Assembly: GCF_037963865.1 (NCBI RefSeq)
Contig: NZ_CP150170.1
Location: 2,604,001 to 2,668,000 of the forward strand
Reading direction: 5' to 3'
From: Paenibacillus sp. FSL R10-2734
Lineage (GTDB): Bacteria > Bacillota > Bacilli > Paenibacillales > Paenibacillaceae
DNA length: 64,000 nucleotides
The translations under genes were made by a program, and so were the position numbers. Below, piece by piece: positions 8,658-17,628 of this stretch; positions within the stretch are counted from its first letter, which is position 1; each line of letters starts with the position of its first letter. A model generated the notes under the pieces. That model had not been told where the DNA came from. It searched no databases and worked only from the letters and a program-made list of their open reading frames with translations.

Positions 8658-10210
8658 ATATTATGATCGTGGACGATGAATACGGCATTCGCACTCACCT
8701 GGTGGCCATGCTTCGCGGCATGGATGGTCTATGCGTCATGGAGGCAGTGAACGGTGAGGATGCGCTGCAGCAAATGGAACGGACACTCCCGAATATCGTG
8801 CTGACTGACATTCGGATGCCAGTCATGGATGGAATGGAATTGATTCGACAGTGTCGGATGAGGTATCCTGACTTATGGTTCATCGTTCTGAGCAACTTCG
8901 CCGAATTTGAGCTGGCGCAGAAGGCGTTGGAGTATGGGGCACGAAAATATCTTTTGAAAGCAACGATTACTAAAGCTAGCGTGGTTGAGGAAATCAATAG
9001 AGCGATTCTTTTTCTGGATAAAACTGTGGAAAAAGAAGCTAAGTTCGAACCCAACGAAAGATTGATGGTGCAGAATTCTTTGTTCTACGAACGACTAAAT
9101 GGGCATATCCACAATGCAGAGCTTCTTCGGAGAGCCGAGCGTTTGGCTGTTTCCGTGTTCCTGGAGGCATTCGATACTCCTTCGAAATTTGCAATAATGG
9201 AAATTGAAAGATTCGTAGATTGGACAGGAAACAAATATAGGGGCCGGGCCGATCTAGCCGTTTATGCTCTGATTAATGTAGTGCGTGAAATCATTAAGCA
9301 ATGGAATAAGGGAAATGAGTTATTTCATTTGGGGGATAATCGCTTTGTTGTCCTTGATCTAGGAGAATCTGACGATGACCGTCACGCCTTGAAGATTGAG
9401 AATATTTCGGCCATCACTAAGCAGTATCTGGGGCTTGAGGCCTCCTTCTTGATTAACTGCGACTTTAGCGATATGGACGATTTTTTTCAGAAGGTGTTAG
9501 AATCCCGTCAGCAATTGGTTCATTTCTTCTATGAGAAAAATGCTTGTATCGTTAATACTAAGCATGTGCCAGCGCCGGTTGCAGACTTGGATTTGTATTC
9601 TTTCTTTCAATCCGTGGAGGGAAGTGGCAATGAAAGGCTTCAGGTTGCGGCTTTACCTGGCGTGATCGAGGCCTATTTCGAGCTGCTCCGCCATTTATGC
9701 CGTCCATCTGTATCGGTCAAGGGAGACTTAAAGACGCTGATTCAGTTTATTGAGAAAAGCGGGTTTGCCGTCCCTGCGTCATTGAAGTCGGATATCGACC
9801 AGCTTCTTGCTTTCCGGCTCACGGATTATAAGGTTGTCTTTACAGAGTGGCTTGGAGAGCTGGATTGGAATAGTAGACATCGTAAAGAGATTTCTAAGGC
9901 TTTAACTTTCATTCATGACCGTTATGCCACCAAGGTATCTCTAGAGGATGTTTGTGCTCATGTGAATCTAAGCCGATCGCATCTGTCTAAGCTTTTTAAG
10001 GAACAACAGGGTATAACTGTCATGGAGTATATGGAGTCCTATAGGCTGAAGCAGGCAAGGTTACTTCTTCGGACTACCAAACATCCGATTTCGGAAATCA
10101 TTGATCTAGTGGGGATCTCAGATGTTTTTTATTTTAGCAAATTGTACAAAAAACACTTTGGAATCAATCCGAGTAAAGACAGGCAGCCAGCTTTTATGAC
10201 CGAACAATGA
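8654..10210 (+). CDS. YesN-type AraC-family response regulator
   Basis: 518-residue response regulator. The N-terminal receiver domain has the acidic pair in MIVDDEYG, the phosphorylatable aspartate in LTDIRMPVMDGMEL and a lysine in YLLKATI. A long central region of about 270 residues has no recognisable signature. The C-terminal AraC double helix-turn-helix (VSLEDVCAHVNLSRSHLSKLF and IIDLVGISDVFYFSKLYKKHFG) binds DNA. Translation is coupled to the kinase by the ATGA overlap. The target is probably the upstream ABC importer operon, as in other YesMN pairs. Confidence 0.93.
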   Translation: MNIMIVDDEYGIRTHLVAMLRGMDGLCVMEAVNGEDALQQMERTLPNIVLTDIRMPVMDGMELIRQCRMRYPDLWFIVLSNFAEFELAQKALEYGARKYLLKATITKASVVEEINRAILFLDKTVEKEAKFEPNERLMVQNSLFYERLNGHIHNAELLRRAERLAVSVFLEAFDTPSKFAIMEIERFVDWTGNKYRGRADLAVYALINVVREIIKQWNKGNELFHLGDNRFVVLDLGESDDDRHALKIENISAITKQYLGLEASFLINCDFSDMDDFFQKVLESRQQLVHFFYEKNACIVNTKHVPAPVADLDLYSFFQSVEGSGNERLQVAALPGVIEAYFELLRHLCRPSVSVKGDLKTLIQFIEKSGFAVPASLKSDIDQLLAFRLTDYKVVFTEWLGELDWNSRHRKEISKALTFIHDRYATKVSLEDVCAHVNLSRSHLSKLFKEQQGITVMEYMESYRLKQARLLLRTTKHPISEIIDLVGISDVFYFSKLYKKHFGINPSKDRQPAFMTEQ

Positions 10211-10383
10211 GGTAGCAAAGAAGGAGAGGGGAAACCGTCTTCTATTTGTCTTGTCTCCCTACAATTATCTAAGAATTTAGCTATAGCTAATAATTATAAC
10301 CTGCCATAGCTCATTGGTGTAACGGTATTGTCAGTCGGATGTGCTATATTAATTTTAATAATTTTTTACGAGGAGATTAATCT

Positions 10384-11523
10384 ATGAGCACTCAAACCGA
10401 ACTTAAAAAGCGAACCGTTACTCCATTTCGATATGATATTGTTGGAAGCTTCCTGCGCCCTCAAGCGTTGAAAGAGGCTAGATTAAAATTCAAAAACGGC
10501 GAAATTACCGCCGAGCAGCTGAAGGAAGTGGAGAACGACGAAATCGTTAAGCTCGTGCAGAAACAAAAAGAGGTTGGCCTTCAAGCTGTAACTGACGGCG
10601 AATTCCGCCGCTCTTGGTGGCATCTCGACTTCTTCTGGGGCTTTGATGGTGTAGAGCGGACCATTATTGATCAAGGCTATCAATTTAACGGTGCACAGTC
10701 CAGACCAGAAACAGCCCGACTGACCGGAAAAATAAGTTATAGCAGCCATCCATTTGTATCGCATTATGAATTTTTAAAAGGCGCTGCAGGTGATGACGTT
10801 GTTGCGCGTCAATCGATTCCTGCGGCTACGCAGTTCCTGTTTGAGCTGGACCGGGCAGAAAATCAGGAAAGCACTAAGGCAATATACCCGAATCGGGAAG
10901 AGCTTATTTCGGATATTGCTAAAGCGTACAAAGCATCGATCCTTGCCTTTTATGCAGCGGGTTGCCGCAGCATTCAAATCGACGATTGCACGTGGGGAGC
11001 ACTGTGCGACGAACAGTTTATAGCATTTATGAATCAGGTTGGCGTGGATGTAGCTGAATATGCGAACGAGCTTGCGAAATTGAACGAGGAAGTGGTATCC
11101 GGTCTGCCGGAAGATCTCGTTGTAACGACACATGTATGCCGAGGCAATTATGTTTCTACTTATGCTGGAGTGGGTGGAGGCTATGAACCTATCGCGCAAA
11201 CGCTTCTGAACATCAATAATTACTCCGGTTACTATCTGGAGTTTGATACTGAACGTGCCGGCGATTTCAAACCATTACGCTTCCTAAAAGATAATCAGCA
11301 GGTCGTGCTTGGCCTGTTCTCATCCAAATTTGGTGAGCTGGAGAGCAAGGAAGATATTCTGAAACGTATTGAGGAAGCGAAGCAATATGTCGATCTAAAC
11401 CGGATTTGCTTGAGCCCGCAATGCGGCTTCGCTTCCACGGAAGAAGGCAATCACCTGACAGAGGAGCAGCAATGGCGTAAGCTTGCTTATATTAAAGAGA
11501 TTGCTGAAGAGATCTGGAATTAA
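10384..11523 (+). CDS. MetE C-domain-like, zinc-dependent methyltransferase (YxjG/YxjH family)
   Basis: 379-residue protein matching the stand-alone catalytic-domain family of cobalamin-independent methionine synthase known in Bacillus as YxjG/YxjH. Visible hallmarks are the opening VGSFLRPQALKEAR, the early DGEFRRSWWHLDFF segment and the zinc ligands: His and Cys in THVCRGNY and Cys in LSPQCGFAS. It probably transfers a methyl group to homocysteine from a donor other than the long-chain folate used by full MetE (family knowledge, not proven). A GAGGAG site lies 7 bases before the ATG. No SAM (S-box) riboswitch was recognised in the 170 bases upstream, unlike the B. subtilis genes. A full-length metE also exists at 50608. 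Confidence 0.88.
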   Translation: MSTQTELKKRTVTPFRYDIVGSFLRPQALKEARLKFKNGEITAEQLKEVENDEIVKLVQKQKEVGLQAVTDGEFRRSWWHLDFFWGFDGVERTIIDQGYQFNGAQSRPETARLTGKISYSSHPFVSHYEFLKGAAGDDVVARQSIPAATQFLFELDRAENQESTKAIYPNREELISDIAKAYKASILAFYAAGCRSIQIDDCTWGALCDEQFIAFMNQVGVDVAEYANELAKLNEEVVSGLPEDLVVTTHVCRGNYVSTYAGVGGGYEPIAQTLLNINNYSGYYLEFDTERAGDFKPLRFLKDNQQVVLGLFSSKFGELESKEDILKRIEEAKQYVDLNRICLSPQCGFASTEEGNHLTEEQQWRKLAYIKEIAEEIWN

Positions 11524-11540
11524 TTGTAAGTTTAAAATAG

Positions 11541-11594
11541 AAAATACACCCTTAGCCTTTCGGATGTTCATCCGCTTGGCTAAAGGTGTATTTT
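11541..11594 (+). terminator. Terminator hairpin after the methyltransferase gene
   Basis: Long stem AAAATACACC-C-TTAGCC / GGCTAA-A-GGTGTATTTT with an inner CGGATG/CATCCG extension. The T-rich right arm could terminate the + strand transcript. Confidence 0.85.
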
Positions 11595-11656
11595 GCTATT
11601 AAGCGAATACACCAATAAACAGTTTAGCTCCGTCTATACGAGTGGCTTGAGAGTAA

Positions 11657-11901
11657 TCAGGGAAAAGCTCCCTAATAAAAGCCGATAATTGCTTTTGATG
11701 AATAGAATCAGGGAAATCCTCCCTAAAAATCGGGGGAGTATCTAAATTTATCATCAAATCAGTTGAATTTCAGGGAAGAATTCCCGAATTATTAGTCTGA
11801 AACCAGAATCCTCTGAATATTAGGGAGGAATTCCCTAATTATCTCCAGGACGAGCATATGATTGAGCTGTACGGGGCAGATGAGTCAGGGATTTACCCTA
11901 A
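11657..11901. repeat. Array 1: five TCAGGGA/TCCCTAA palindromic units
   Basis: The gene-free stretch from about 11595 to 11921 contains five short imperfect palindromes of the type T(C/T)AGGGAn5-6TCCCTAA, at 11657, 11708, 11769, 11819 and 11885. Distances between successive starts are 51, 61, 50 and 66. The fourth unit is almost perfect (ATTAGGGA / TTCCCTAAT). It lies between two convergent genes. No reading frame covers it. Confidence 0.85.
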
Positions 11902-11921
11902 GGAACAATAAGTGTCACTTT

Positions 11922-12869
11922 TTAATTGTCTTTAGAGTGTCTTTCGCCAACCTGGAATTCATCGGCGTGTTCAAACATATATTTCACGGTCATAGGGTCT
12001 TGTCCCGTCAATTTTTTAAAGTCGTCCGTAAAAATATCCATTTTCCCTTCACGAATAGCTTGTCCGAAAGTAACCATACCTTCAGAAGAGAAGGGTGCCT
12101 CGGAATCTTCTTTAAATACACCATCGGTGGTTCTAGGCACGCCCATTGCTTCGAATACGGTATAATTCTCTTCATCCGTGTTTTCTTTGTAGGTAATCTG
12201 ATTACCCGTGACTTCATTACCGATCTTAATGAAGTCGGTAATCGTCATCAATTCTAGCCCATTGATATCTAGAATCGCTTCATGATAAGAGTTGGAGGCT
12301 AGGGCATGAGCAACGGCTTTTGCACAATCCTTCCGTGAGATATAGGCCATTTTGCCGTCACCTTGATTGTTTGTTAATACCCCGTCACCTTTCACATACG
12401 TGAAGTAATTGGTAATCATGGCTTCCGCATATTGGGAATTACGAAGGAAAATATAATCTAACCCAACGCTTTGAACATAATGTTCGGTATATACATGGTC
12501 AATTTTTTCAACGCTTGGATTGGTTTCATCGGCCGCGTTTACCAGTGAAGTATAAATGATCTGTTTGACTCCAGCTTCTTTGGCAGCATCTACCACATTT
12601 TTATGTGCGTTTTGGCGTTTCTCCCCAACAAAAGGCATGGAGATTAGAGCAAGTTTATCGGCATGAGCAAAAGCTTCGGCAAGGCCGTCCTTTTTATTAA
12701 AGTTGGTTACATGCGTTTCAATTCCTTGTTCCGCATATTCTTTCAAACATGCAGGATCGTAGGCGCAAAAAATGATTTGGTCTTTATCCACCAGCTTCAA
12801 TAAATATTCCGCAGCTTGCTTCCCTAGATTTCCATCGACACCAGTCAATAATAATTTACCCATGATCAT
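11922..12869 (-). CDS. NmrA-like NAD(P)-dependent reductase (QOR2-type)
   Basis: About 315 residues. It opens with a Rossmann nucleotide-binding motif LLLTGVDGNLGKQA and the NmrA/YtfG-like pattern (NVVDAAKEAGVKQIIYTSL, DYIFLRNSQYAEAM). Such proteins reduce quinones or act as NADPH-sensing regulators; the C-terminal sequence TVFEAMGVPRTTDGVF fits the NAD(P)H:quinone reductase branch. AAGGAG lies 5 bases before ATG 12869; the longer GTG start at 12875 overlaps the Shine-Dalgarno. The LysR gene directly upstream on the same strand is the likely regulator. Confidence 0.85.
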   Translation of the reverse strand: MIMGKLLLTGVDGNLGKQAAEYLLKLVDKDQIIFCAYDPACLKEYAEQGIETHVTNFNKKDGLAEAFAHADKLALISMPFVGEKRQNAHKNVVDAAKEAGVKQIIYTSLVNAADETNPSVEKIDHVYTEHYVQSVGLDYIFLRNSQYAEAMITNYFTYVKGDGVLTNNQGDGKMAYISRKDCAKAVAHALASNSYHEAILDINGLELMTITDFIKIGNEVTGNQITYKENTDEENYTVFEAMGVPRTTDGVFKEDSEAPFSSEGMVTFGQAIREGKMDIFTDDFKKLTGQDPMTVKYMFEHADEFQVGERHSKDN

Positions 12870-12941
12870 CGTCACTCCTTGTTGAAATGAATTATATCCT
12901 CATAGTATGTGAAAAAATGAACATAGTCTAACACATAAAAC

Positions 12942-13841
12942 TTATGGTCGATTGCTAAATCCAATTTGGATTTGCTGAAGGAAGGAGGGCAAGGCTGAGT
13001 TTGTATTATTTTTGAGATAACCTGCTTCGATTGCAAAGGTGTGATGTGAATCTTCTAATGGGATTAGACGAACTTCATCTTGAAGATAGGCGAGTTGATA
13101 GTTATCCGGGAAAAAACCGATTAGGTTCTCTGTTATAATATAAAACAACTCTGTTTCCACATCGTCTGCGGTTCGAAGGATGTTCGGCTGATAGCCGTCT
13201 TCAATTGCGTGCTGGATCATTAGATGATAGGAGTTTCCAATAACCGTTGGATTCAGCATGACAAGCGGATGTTCGTATAATTCCTCTTTGGTGATCGATT
13301 CATGATGGAAAAGAGGATGGTGATGACTCACAGCCGCACAATAACGCCCCTTATATAAGGGATAGGTTACAATGTCCTCTTTTCCCTGAAACTCGGAGTC
13401 AAAGGCAATCGCCACGTCATAAATCCCTTTTTGCAAGTATTCTGCGATATCTTTTAGCAATACTTTATTCAGTTCAAGCTTAATATTCGGATGATGATCC
13501 TGAAACGAGGGTATCAATTTCAATAAACTTTGGATATCTGTCATCGCCGCATATTCGATACTCAAAAATTGCGTGTTATACTTTTGAAAATTATCCATAC
13601 TTATCTTCATATGATTGTATTGCTTCCAGAGAATGAGGGCTTCGCCATAAAATAGCCATCCGGCTTTAGTTGGCTCGATGGGAATCTGCTTTCTATCAAT
13701 TAATTGAATGTTGAATTCCTCTTCAAGCGCGGCAATTTGTTGGCTAATCGTAGTCTGCGATACGTAGTTCTTTTTGGCTGTTTCGGTAAAATTTCTGCAT
13801 TCAACGAGATCAATAAAATATTTAATCTTTCTTATGTTCAT
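12942..13841 (-). CDS. LysR-family transcriptional regulator
   Basis: 299 residues. The N-terminal winged helix-turn-helix is typical of LysR (IRKIKYFIDLVECRNFTETA, then YVSQTTISQQIAALEEEF), followed by a periplasmic-binding-protein-like effector domain. GGAGGATAAT precedes the ATG. It lies upstream of, and in the same direction as, the NmrA-type reductase with a gap of about 70 bases, which suggests it controls that gene although the pair is not divergent. The effector is unknown. Confidence 0.92.
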   Translation of the reverse strand: MNIRKIKYFIDLVECRNFTETAKKNYVSQTTISQQIAALEEEFNIQLIDRKQIPIEPTKAGWLFYGEALILWKQYNHMKISMDNFQKYNTQFLSIEYAAMTDIQSLLKLIPSFQDHHPNIKLELNKVLLKDIAEYLQKGIYDVAIAFDSEFQGKEDIVTYPLYKGRYCAAVSHHHPLFHHESITKEELYEHPLVMLNPTVIGNSYHLMIQHAIEDGYQPNILRTADDVETELFYIITENLIGFFPDNYQLAYLQDEVRLIPLEDSHHTFAIEAGYLKNNTNSALPSFLQQIQIGFSNRP

Positions 13842-13883
13842 ATTATCCTCCGCTGCCGCTATTTGCTCTATTATACCCCAGAA

Positions 13884-13916
13884 AGCAAAAAGAGAGCCTC
13901 GTTTAGGAGACTCCCT
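13884..13916 (-). terminator. Terminator of the CofE-like gene
   Basis: On the minus strand a GGAGTCTC / GAGGCTCT-type stem with a 6-base loop is followed by five T. It lies just after the stop of the CofE-like gene and before lysR. Confidence 0.7.
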
Positions 13917-13929
13917 GTTTGTACTAATC

Positions 13930-15120
13930 TTATTTTGTATAGTTATCGAAATAACCTTGAATATAAATCATTGGTGTTCCTTTATCTCCACTACCTGAAG
14001 TCAAATCGGATAGAGATCCAATAAGGTCCGTTAATCTACGAGGAGTAGTCCCTTGTGCTTCCATCGCACCGACTAGATCATCATTTTTATTCTGGATGTA
14101 TTTAGAAATGGCTTGCTTCAGCTCTTCGCCACGAAGATGAGAGAAGTTGTTATCAGCCAAGTATTTCAATTTCACTTCATTTGGTGTTCCATCAAGGCCT
14201 ATTGTGTAAGCAGGGGATACAACTGGGTCTGCCAGCTCCCAAATTTTGCCGACCGGATCTTTGAATGCACCATCGCCATAAATCATAACTTCTACAGTTT
14301 TACCTGTAATTTCTTTGATTTTTGCTTGGATACCATCCACGATAGGTTGGCAGTTATTTGGAAATAGCTTTACACTTTCTTCTGTTGCTTTATTGGATCC
14401 AAGTAGACCATAAGCTTCGTTAAAGCCGCTGCCATCAATGGATTGTGTAAGAATATCATCCAGACCAAATACTTTTTCCGCACCATTGTTTGTGAGAATA
14501 CGTTTGGTTCTGAAGCGAGTGTGAATATCACAAGTTAATACATTTTTTGTATAGTTTAAAATGGTTTTCGGATTGTTGGAGAAGATCACTTCACAGGTTA
14601 CACCTTCAGCTTCAATCAAACCTTTATAGTATTCAATATAATCAACACCTGTGAATGGGTGCTTGATATAGCCGAAAAACTCACGGAATTGAGCTTCTGT
14701 TAATACATCCGTCCAAGGATTGATTCCTTTTGCATCAAGTTCGTCAATGTCTACAAGATGGTTGCCCACCTCATCAGAAGGGTAGCTTAACATTAAGACT
14801 ACTTTTTTTGCCCCTTTGGCAATACCGCGCAAGCAGTTAGCAAATCGGTTACGGCTAAGGATTGGGAAAATAACACCCACGGTTTCCTCGCCGAATTTCG
14901 CTTTAATATCAGTAGCAATATTATCAATTGTCGCATAGTTTCCTTGTGCCCGAGCAACAATGGATTCAGTTACGGTTACAATGTCACGATCCTCGATCGA
15001 GAAACCTTCGACTTTTGCTGCATTCAATACGGTCTGAACTACAATTTCTTCTATGTTATCGCCATTGTTAATGATGGGCCCGCGGAGTCCACGTACCACT
15101 GTTCCTACTACTCTTTCCAA
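13930..15120 (-). CDS. Coenzyme F420-0:L-glutamate ligase-like protein (CofE family)
   Basis: 396-residue protein whose N-terminal half follows the F420 ligase family: GTVVRGLRGPIINNGD, an ITESLL-like segment (VTVTESIVARAQGNY) and ILSRNRFANCLRGIA. The C-terminal part (VEVMIYGDGAFKDPVGKIWELADP) is also conserved in the long form found in Bacillota. In archaea and actinobacteria CofE adds glutamates to F420-0, but no other F420 genes are visible here. The actual reaction in this organism is therefore uncertain and may be another gamma- or alpha-glutamyl-type ligation. The start is TTG 15120 with GAGGAGAG 9 bases upstream. It is transcribed alone. Confidence 0.75.
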   Translation of the reverse strand: MERVVGTVVRGLRGPIINNGDNIEEIVVQTVLNAAKVEGFSIEDRDIVTVTESIVARAQGNYATIDNIATDIKAKFGEETVGVIFPILSRNRFANCLRGIAKGAKKVVLMLSYPSDEVGNHLVDIDELDAKGINPWTDVLTEAQFREFFGYIKHPFTGVDYIEYYKGLIEAEGVTCEVIFSNNPKTILNYTKNVLTCDIHTRFRTKRILTNNGAEKVFGLDDILTQSIDGSGFNEAYGLLGSNKATEESVKLFPNNCQPIVDGIQAKIKEITGKTVEVMIYGDGAFKDPVGKIWELADPVVSPAYTIGLDGTPNEVKLKYLADNNFSHLRGEELKQAISKYIQNKNDDLVGAMEAQGTTPRRLTDLIGSLSDLTSGSGDKGTPMIYIQGYFDNYTK

Positions 15121-15300
15121 TATGATCTCTCCTCTTGTAAGGGTCTACTCTATATATAAGTAATGGTTATAATCCCTATATTACTATACCTTTTTAAGCG
15201 ATATAAGTGAAATTAATGTTTATGATATCTAATATAAAAATGGTTTATATCTTGAACTTAATCTTGCTTATTCATCCAAACGATTAGCTGGATTAGAGGA

Positions 15301-15487
15301 AACCTGCTAAAATACAGCTTTTTACACAGGTATTCTCTGCATGAAGTCCAAAACCTGCGAATGTGCAGGTATATCCTCACTTATGGCTCGAAGGCTTCTT
15401 CTGGAGCGAGAATAACTGCAGATTTGCAGGAATCAATAGTTTAACCCTCCTCGTATCCTTAAAAAATGTACTTTTGCAGGTTTATTC
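15301..15487. repeat. Array 2: four AACCTGCA/TGCAGGTT units
   Basis: The gene-free stretch 15121-15581 holds four degenerate dyads built from AACCTGC and TGCAGGTT arms, starting near 15301, 15352, 15414 and 15465 (steps 51, 62, 51). The second is the best preserved (AACCTGC, 5 bases, TGCAGGT). The rest of the gap is AT-rich promoter DNA of the CofE-like gene. No reading frame covers the array. Confidence 0.75.
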
Positions 15488-15581
15488 GCTGTTTTATAGA
15501 TAATGGTTAGTCAACCATCAGCATCTTGGAGCGACATCGTGCTAGTTGCACTTGAAGAGATTGAATCTGATCATGCCCAAT

Positions 15582-16487
15582 CTATAGAATCCGAGACAAC
15601 TTACGATACGCCCGCGGAGAAATCCCCTCATTCGCCGTGAATACTCTACTGAAATAATGTATATCGGGATAGCCGACTTGATCGCCTACCGTTTCGATGG
15701 GCCAATCTGTTTCCCGCAGCAGCTTACGCGCCTCCCTATGGCGGATCGAACGAAGATATTCCCCTGGGGGCATCCCCGCCACCTCACGAAATAGCTTGGC
15801 AAAATGGTCCTCATGCATATTCATGACTGCGGCCATGGATTTGTTCGTCCAGCGTTCTGCCGATCTCTCTTCTAAATCTTCTATTAATACCCTGATACGC
15901 TCAGTGTGGACTGAAGATTTAGCTGCATTTCGAGAGCTTTGCGTTCGAAGCAGCGAAGTCAGAATGCCAAGCAGAAGTCCCCGACAGACCCATTCATAGC
16001 CGGCAGGCCTCATAGTAAATTCATGAACAAGCTGCTCCATGGAATGAACGCATTCAGGTGAAGGGGAATAAATCGGTTCTTGAGACAATGGCATGAAAGG
16101 AGCGGTTACGGCTTCATAGGCGAATTTCTCACCTATTACTTCATCCTCATTAACTACCATATCTTCCTCATGTGTAATTACCGATTCCCCAAAGAAATCA
16201 AAGTGGATGCCAATAAGCTTGGTATCTGTTTCTGACAGGATAGCATTCTGATGATATACCCCAGAAGAGAGAAAAATTAGCTGTCCAGAATTTAGTATAA
16301 ACTCCTCCGTGTCCATCTTAGTTGATAATTTTCCTTGGCGAACGTATAGAAGCTCAAAGTCATATAACCTTCTTCTCGGAAAGGTGCAAGGGGGAAGGGT
16401 CTGCAATTGTGCATAGTGAATTCCGGGTGACCAATCACGAGAAGGTACGTGCTTTTTCAGGGGATAATGGGGTTCTTTTTCACTCAT
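15582..16487 (-). CDS. AraC-family transcriptional regulator
   Basis: About 301 residues: an N-terminal cupin-type sensory domain (DFELLYVRQGKLSTKMD, LIFLSSGVYHQN) and a C-terminal double helix-turn-helix (SMAAVMNMHEDHFAKLFREV and VGDQVGYPDIHYFSRVF). GGAGG sits 7 bases before ATG 16487; a second ATG at 16493 is too close to it. It is divergent from the sugar isomerase/oxidoreductase genes at 16671, so it probably activates that operon in response to a sugar. Confidence 0.92.
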   Translation of the reverse strand: MSEKEPHYPLKKHVPSRDWSPGIHYAQLQTLPPCTFPRRRLYDFELLYVRQGKLSTKMDTEEFILNSGQLIFLSSGVYHQNAILSETDTKLIGIHFDFFGESVITHEEDMVVNEDEVIGEKFAYEAVTAPFMPLSQEPIYSPSPECVHSMEQLVHEFTMRPAGYEWVCRGLLLGILTSLLRTQSSRNAAKSSVHTERIRVLIEDLEERSAERWTNKSMAAVMNMHEDHFAKLFREVAGMPPGEYLRSIRHREARKLLRETDWPIETVGDQVGYPDIHYFSRVFTANEGISPRAYRKLSRIL

Positions 16488-16670
16488 GTACATGCCTCCG
16501 CAGCAGTTTAGAATTTATTATTAATTTAGACCGGAATCGTGCAACAATTCTCTACTTCACCTAAATAATTCTAACTCTAAGTCTATTATAATATAAATAT
16601 ATAAAGGATATAAGCATTTCTAAATCAATCTCATTGAAAACGGAAAAAAACAAATATGAGGAGGGTTCAA

Positions 16671-17525
16671 ATGAAAAAGGGAATAAACATCTGGTCGTTT
16701 CGCGAAGGAACAGAAATTAAAGAATGTGTACGTCTAGCCAAGGCGGCTGGATTTGATGGTATCGAGCTGTCTTTAAACGAGTCGGGGGAACTTGGTCTAC
16801 AAACCACTGAGAAGGAGGCGCGTACATTACGTGATTCTATTAATGAAACGGGTCTAGAGATCGCTGGGTTGGCGACAGGTCTGTATTGGTCATATGCGAT
16901 GACTAGTGAATCTGAAGCTAATCGAACCAAGGCAATCGACGTATGCAAAAAGCAACTGGAGCTGGCGGCTGCGCTTGGTGTAGATACGATTCTTGTCATC
17001 CCTGGCGCTGTTGGTGTGGATTTTATCGAGGGCTGTGAGGTTGTAGATTATGAAAAAGCTTATGATAGAGCGCTGGAAGCAATTAGTCAGTTAGCTAAGG
17101 ATGCTGAGCAAGCAGGTGTTTCCATTGGTCTCGAGAATGTGTGGAATAAATTCTTGCTGTCTCCACTCGAATTACGTACTTTTATTGATACGGTGGGTTC
17201 CAGCTATGTAGGCTCCTATCTTGATGTTGGGAATATCGTACATTCAGGTTATCCAGAGCAGTGGATACGGATTTTAGGGAATAGAATTAAGAAGGTGCAC
17301 TTCAAGGATTACCGCCGGACGGCTGGTGGGCTTCACGGATTTGTTGATCTGCTCGCTGGGGATGTGGATTATCCAGCAGTTATGAAAGCGCTCGATGAAA
17401 TTGGATACGACAATTATGTTACCGGTGAAATGATACCATCATACACACATTATACAGAGCAAATTATTTTTAATACTTCCGCAGCTATGGATGCCATTCT
17501 CGGACGCACCACTTTTAAAGCTTAA
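16671..17525 (+). CDS. Sugar phosphate isomerase/epimerase (xylose isomerase-like TIM barrel)
   Basis: 284 residues of the AP-endonuclease-2 / xylose isomerase-like barrel. It opens KKGINIWSF and carries the metal-ligand pattern of the family: Glu in SIGLENVWN, Asp in SYLDVGN, His in KKVHFKDY and Glu in YVTGEMIP. It is likely a keto-sugar epimerase or inositol-type isomerase; the substrate is not known. GAGGAGGG gives a good site before ATG 16671 (ATG 16656 overlaps that site). It is the first gene of an operon with the oxidoreductase at 17629 and is divergent from an AraC regulator. Confidence 0.88.
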   Translation: MKKGINIWSFREGTEIKECVRLAKAAGFDGIELSLNESGELGLQTTEKEARTLRDSINETGLEIAGLATGLYWSYAMTSESEANRTKAIDVCKKQLELAAALGVDTILVIPGAVGVDFIEGCEVVDYEKAYDRALEAISQLAKDAEQAGVSIGLENVWNKFLLSPLELRTFIDTVGSSYVGSYLDVGNIVHSGYPEQWIRILGNRIKKVHFKDYRRTAGGLHGFVDLLAGDVDYPAVMKALDEIGYDNYVTGEMIPSYTHYTEQIIFNTSAAMDAILGRTTFKA

Positions 17526-17542
17526 AGTAAGCGGGGAAGGCA

Positions 17543-17614
17543 GTGCTCAGAGTCGGACTAGTAGGCTTTGGATTTATGGGCCGAATGAACTTTGATAAAG
17601 TATTATTCATTTAA
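17543..17614 (+). pseudogene. Truncated N-terminus of a Gfo/Idh/MocA oxidoreductase
   Basis: A 23-residue frame, GTG to TAA, with its own GGGGAAGG ribosome binding site, encodes LRVGLVGFGFMGRMNFDK before ending. It copies the first residues of the downstream oxidoreductase (LKIGLIGFGFMGRMHFDN). The DNA is nearly identical over the 24 bases GGCTTTGG...CGRATG. It looks like the leftover start of a deleted tandem paralogue that still has translation signals. Confidence 0.75.
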
Positions 17615-17628
17615 CGGGAGGCTTCATT

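Noticed and set aside
10211..10383. SAM (S-box) riboswitch before the YxjG-like gene
   Set aside because: Expected because of the B. subtilis genes, but the conserved S-box sequence blocks are not present in this stretch.
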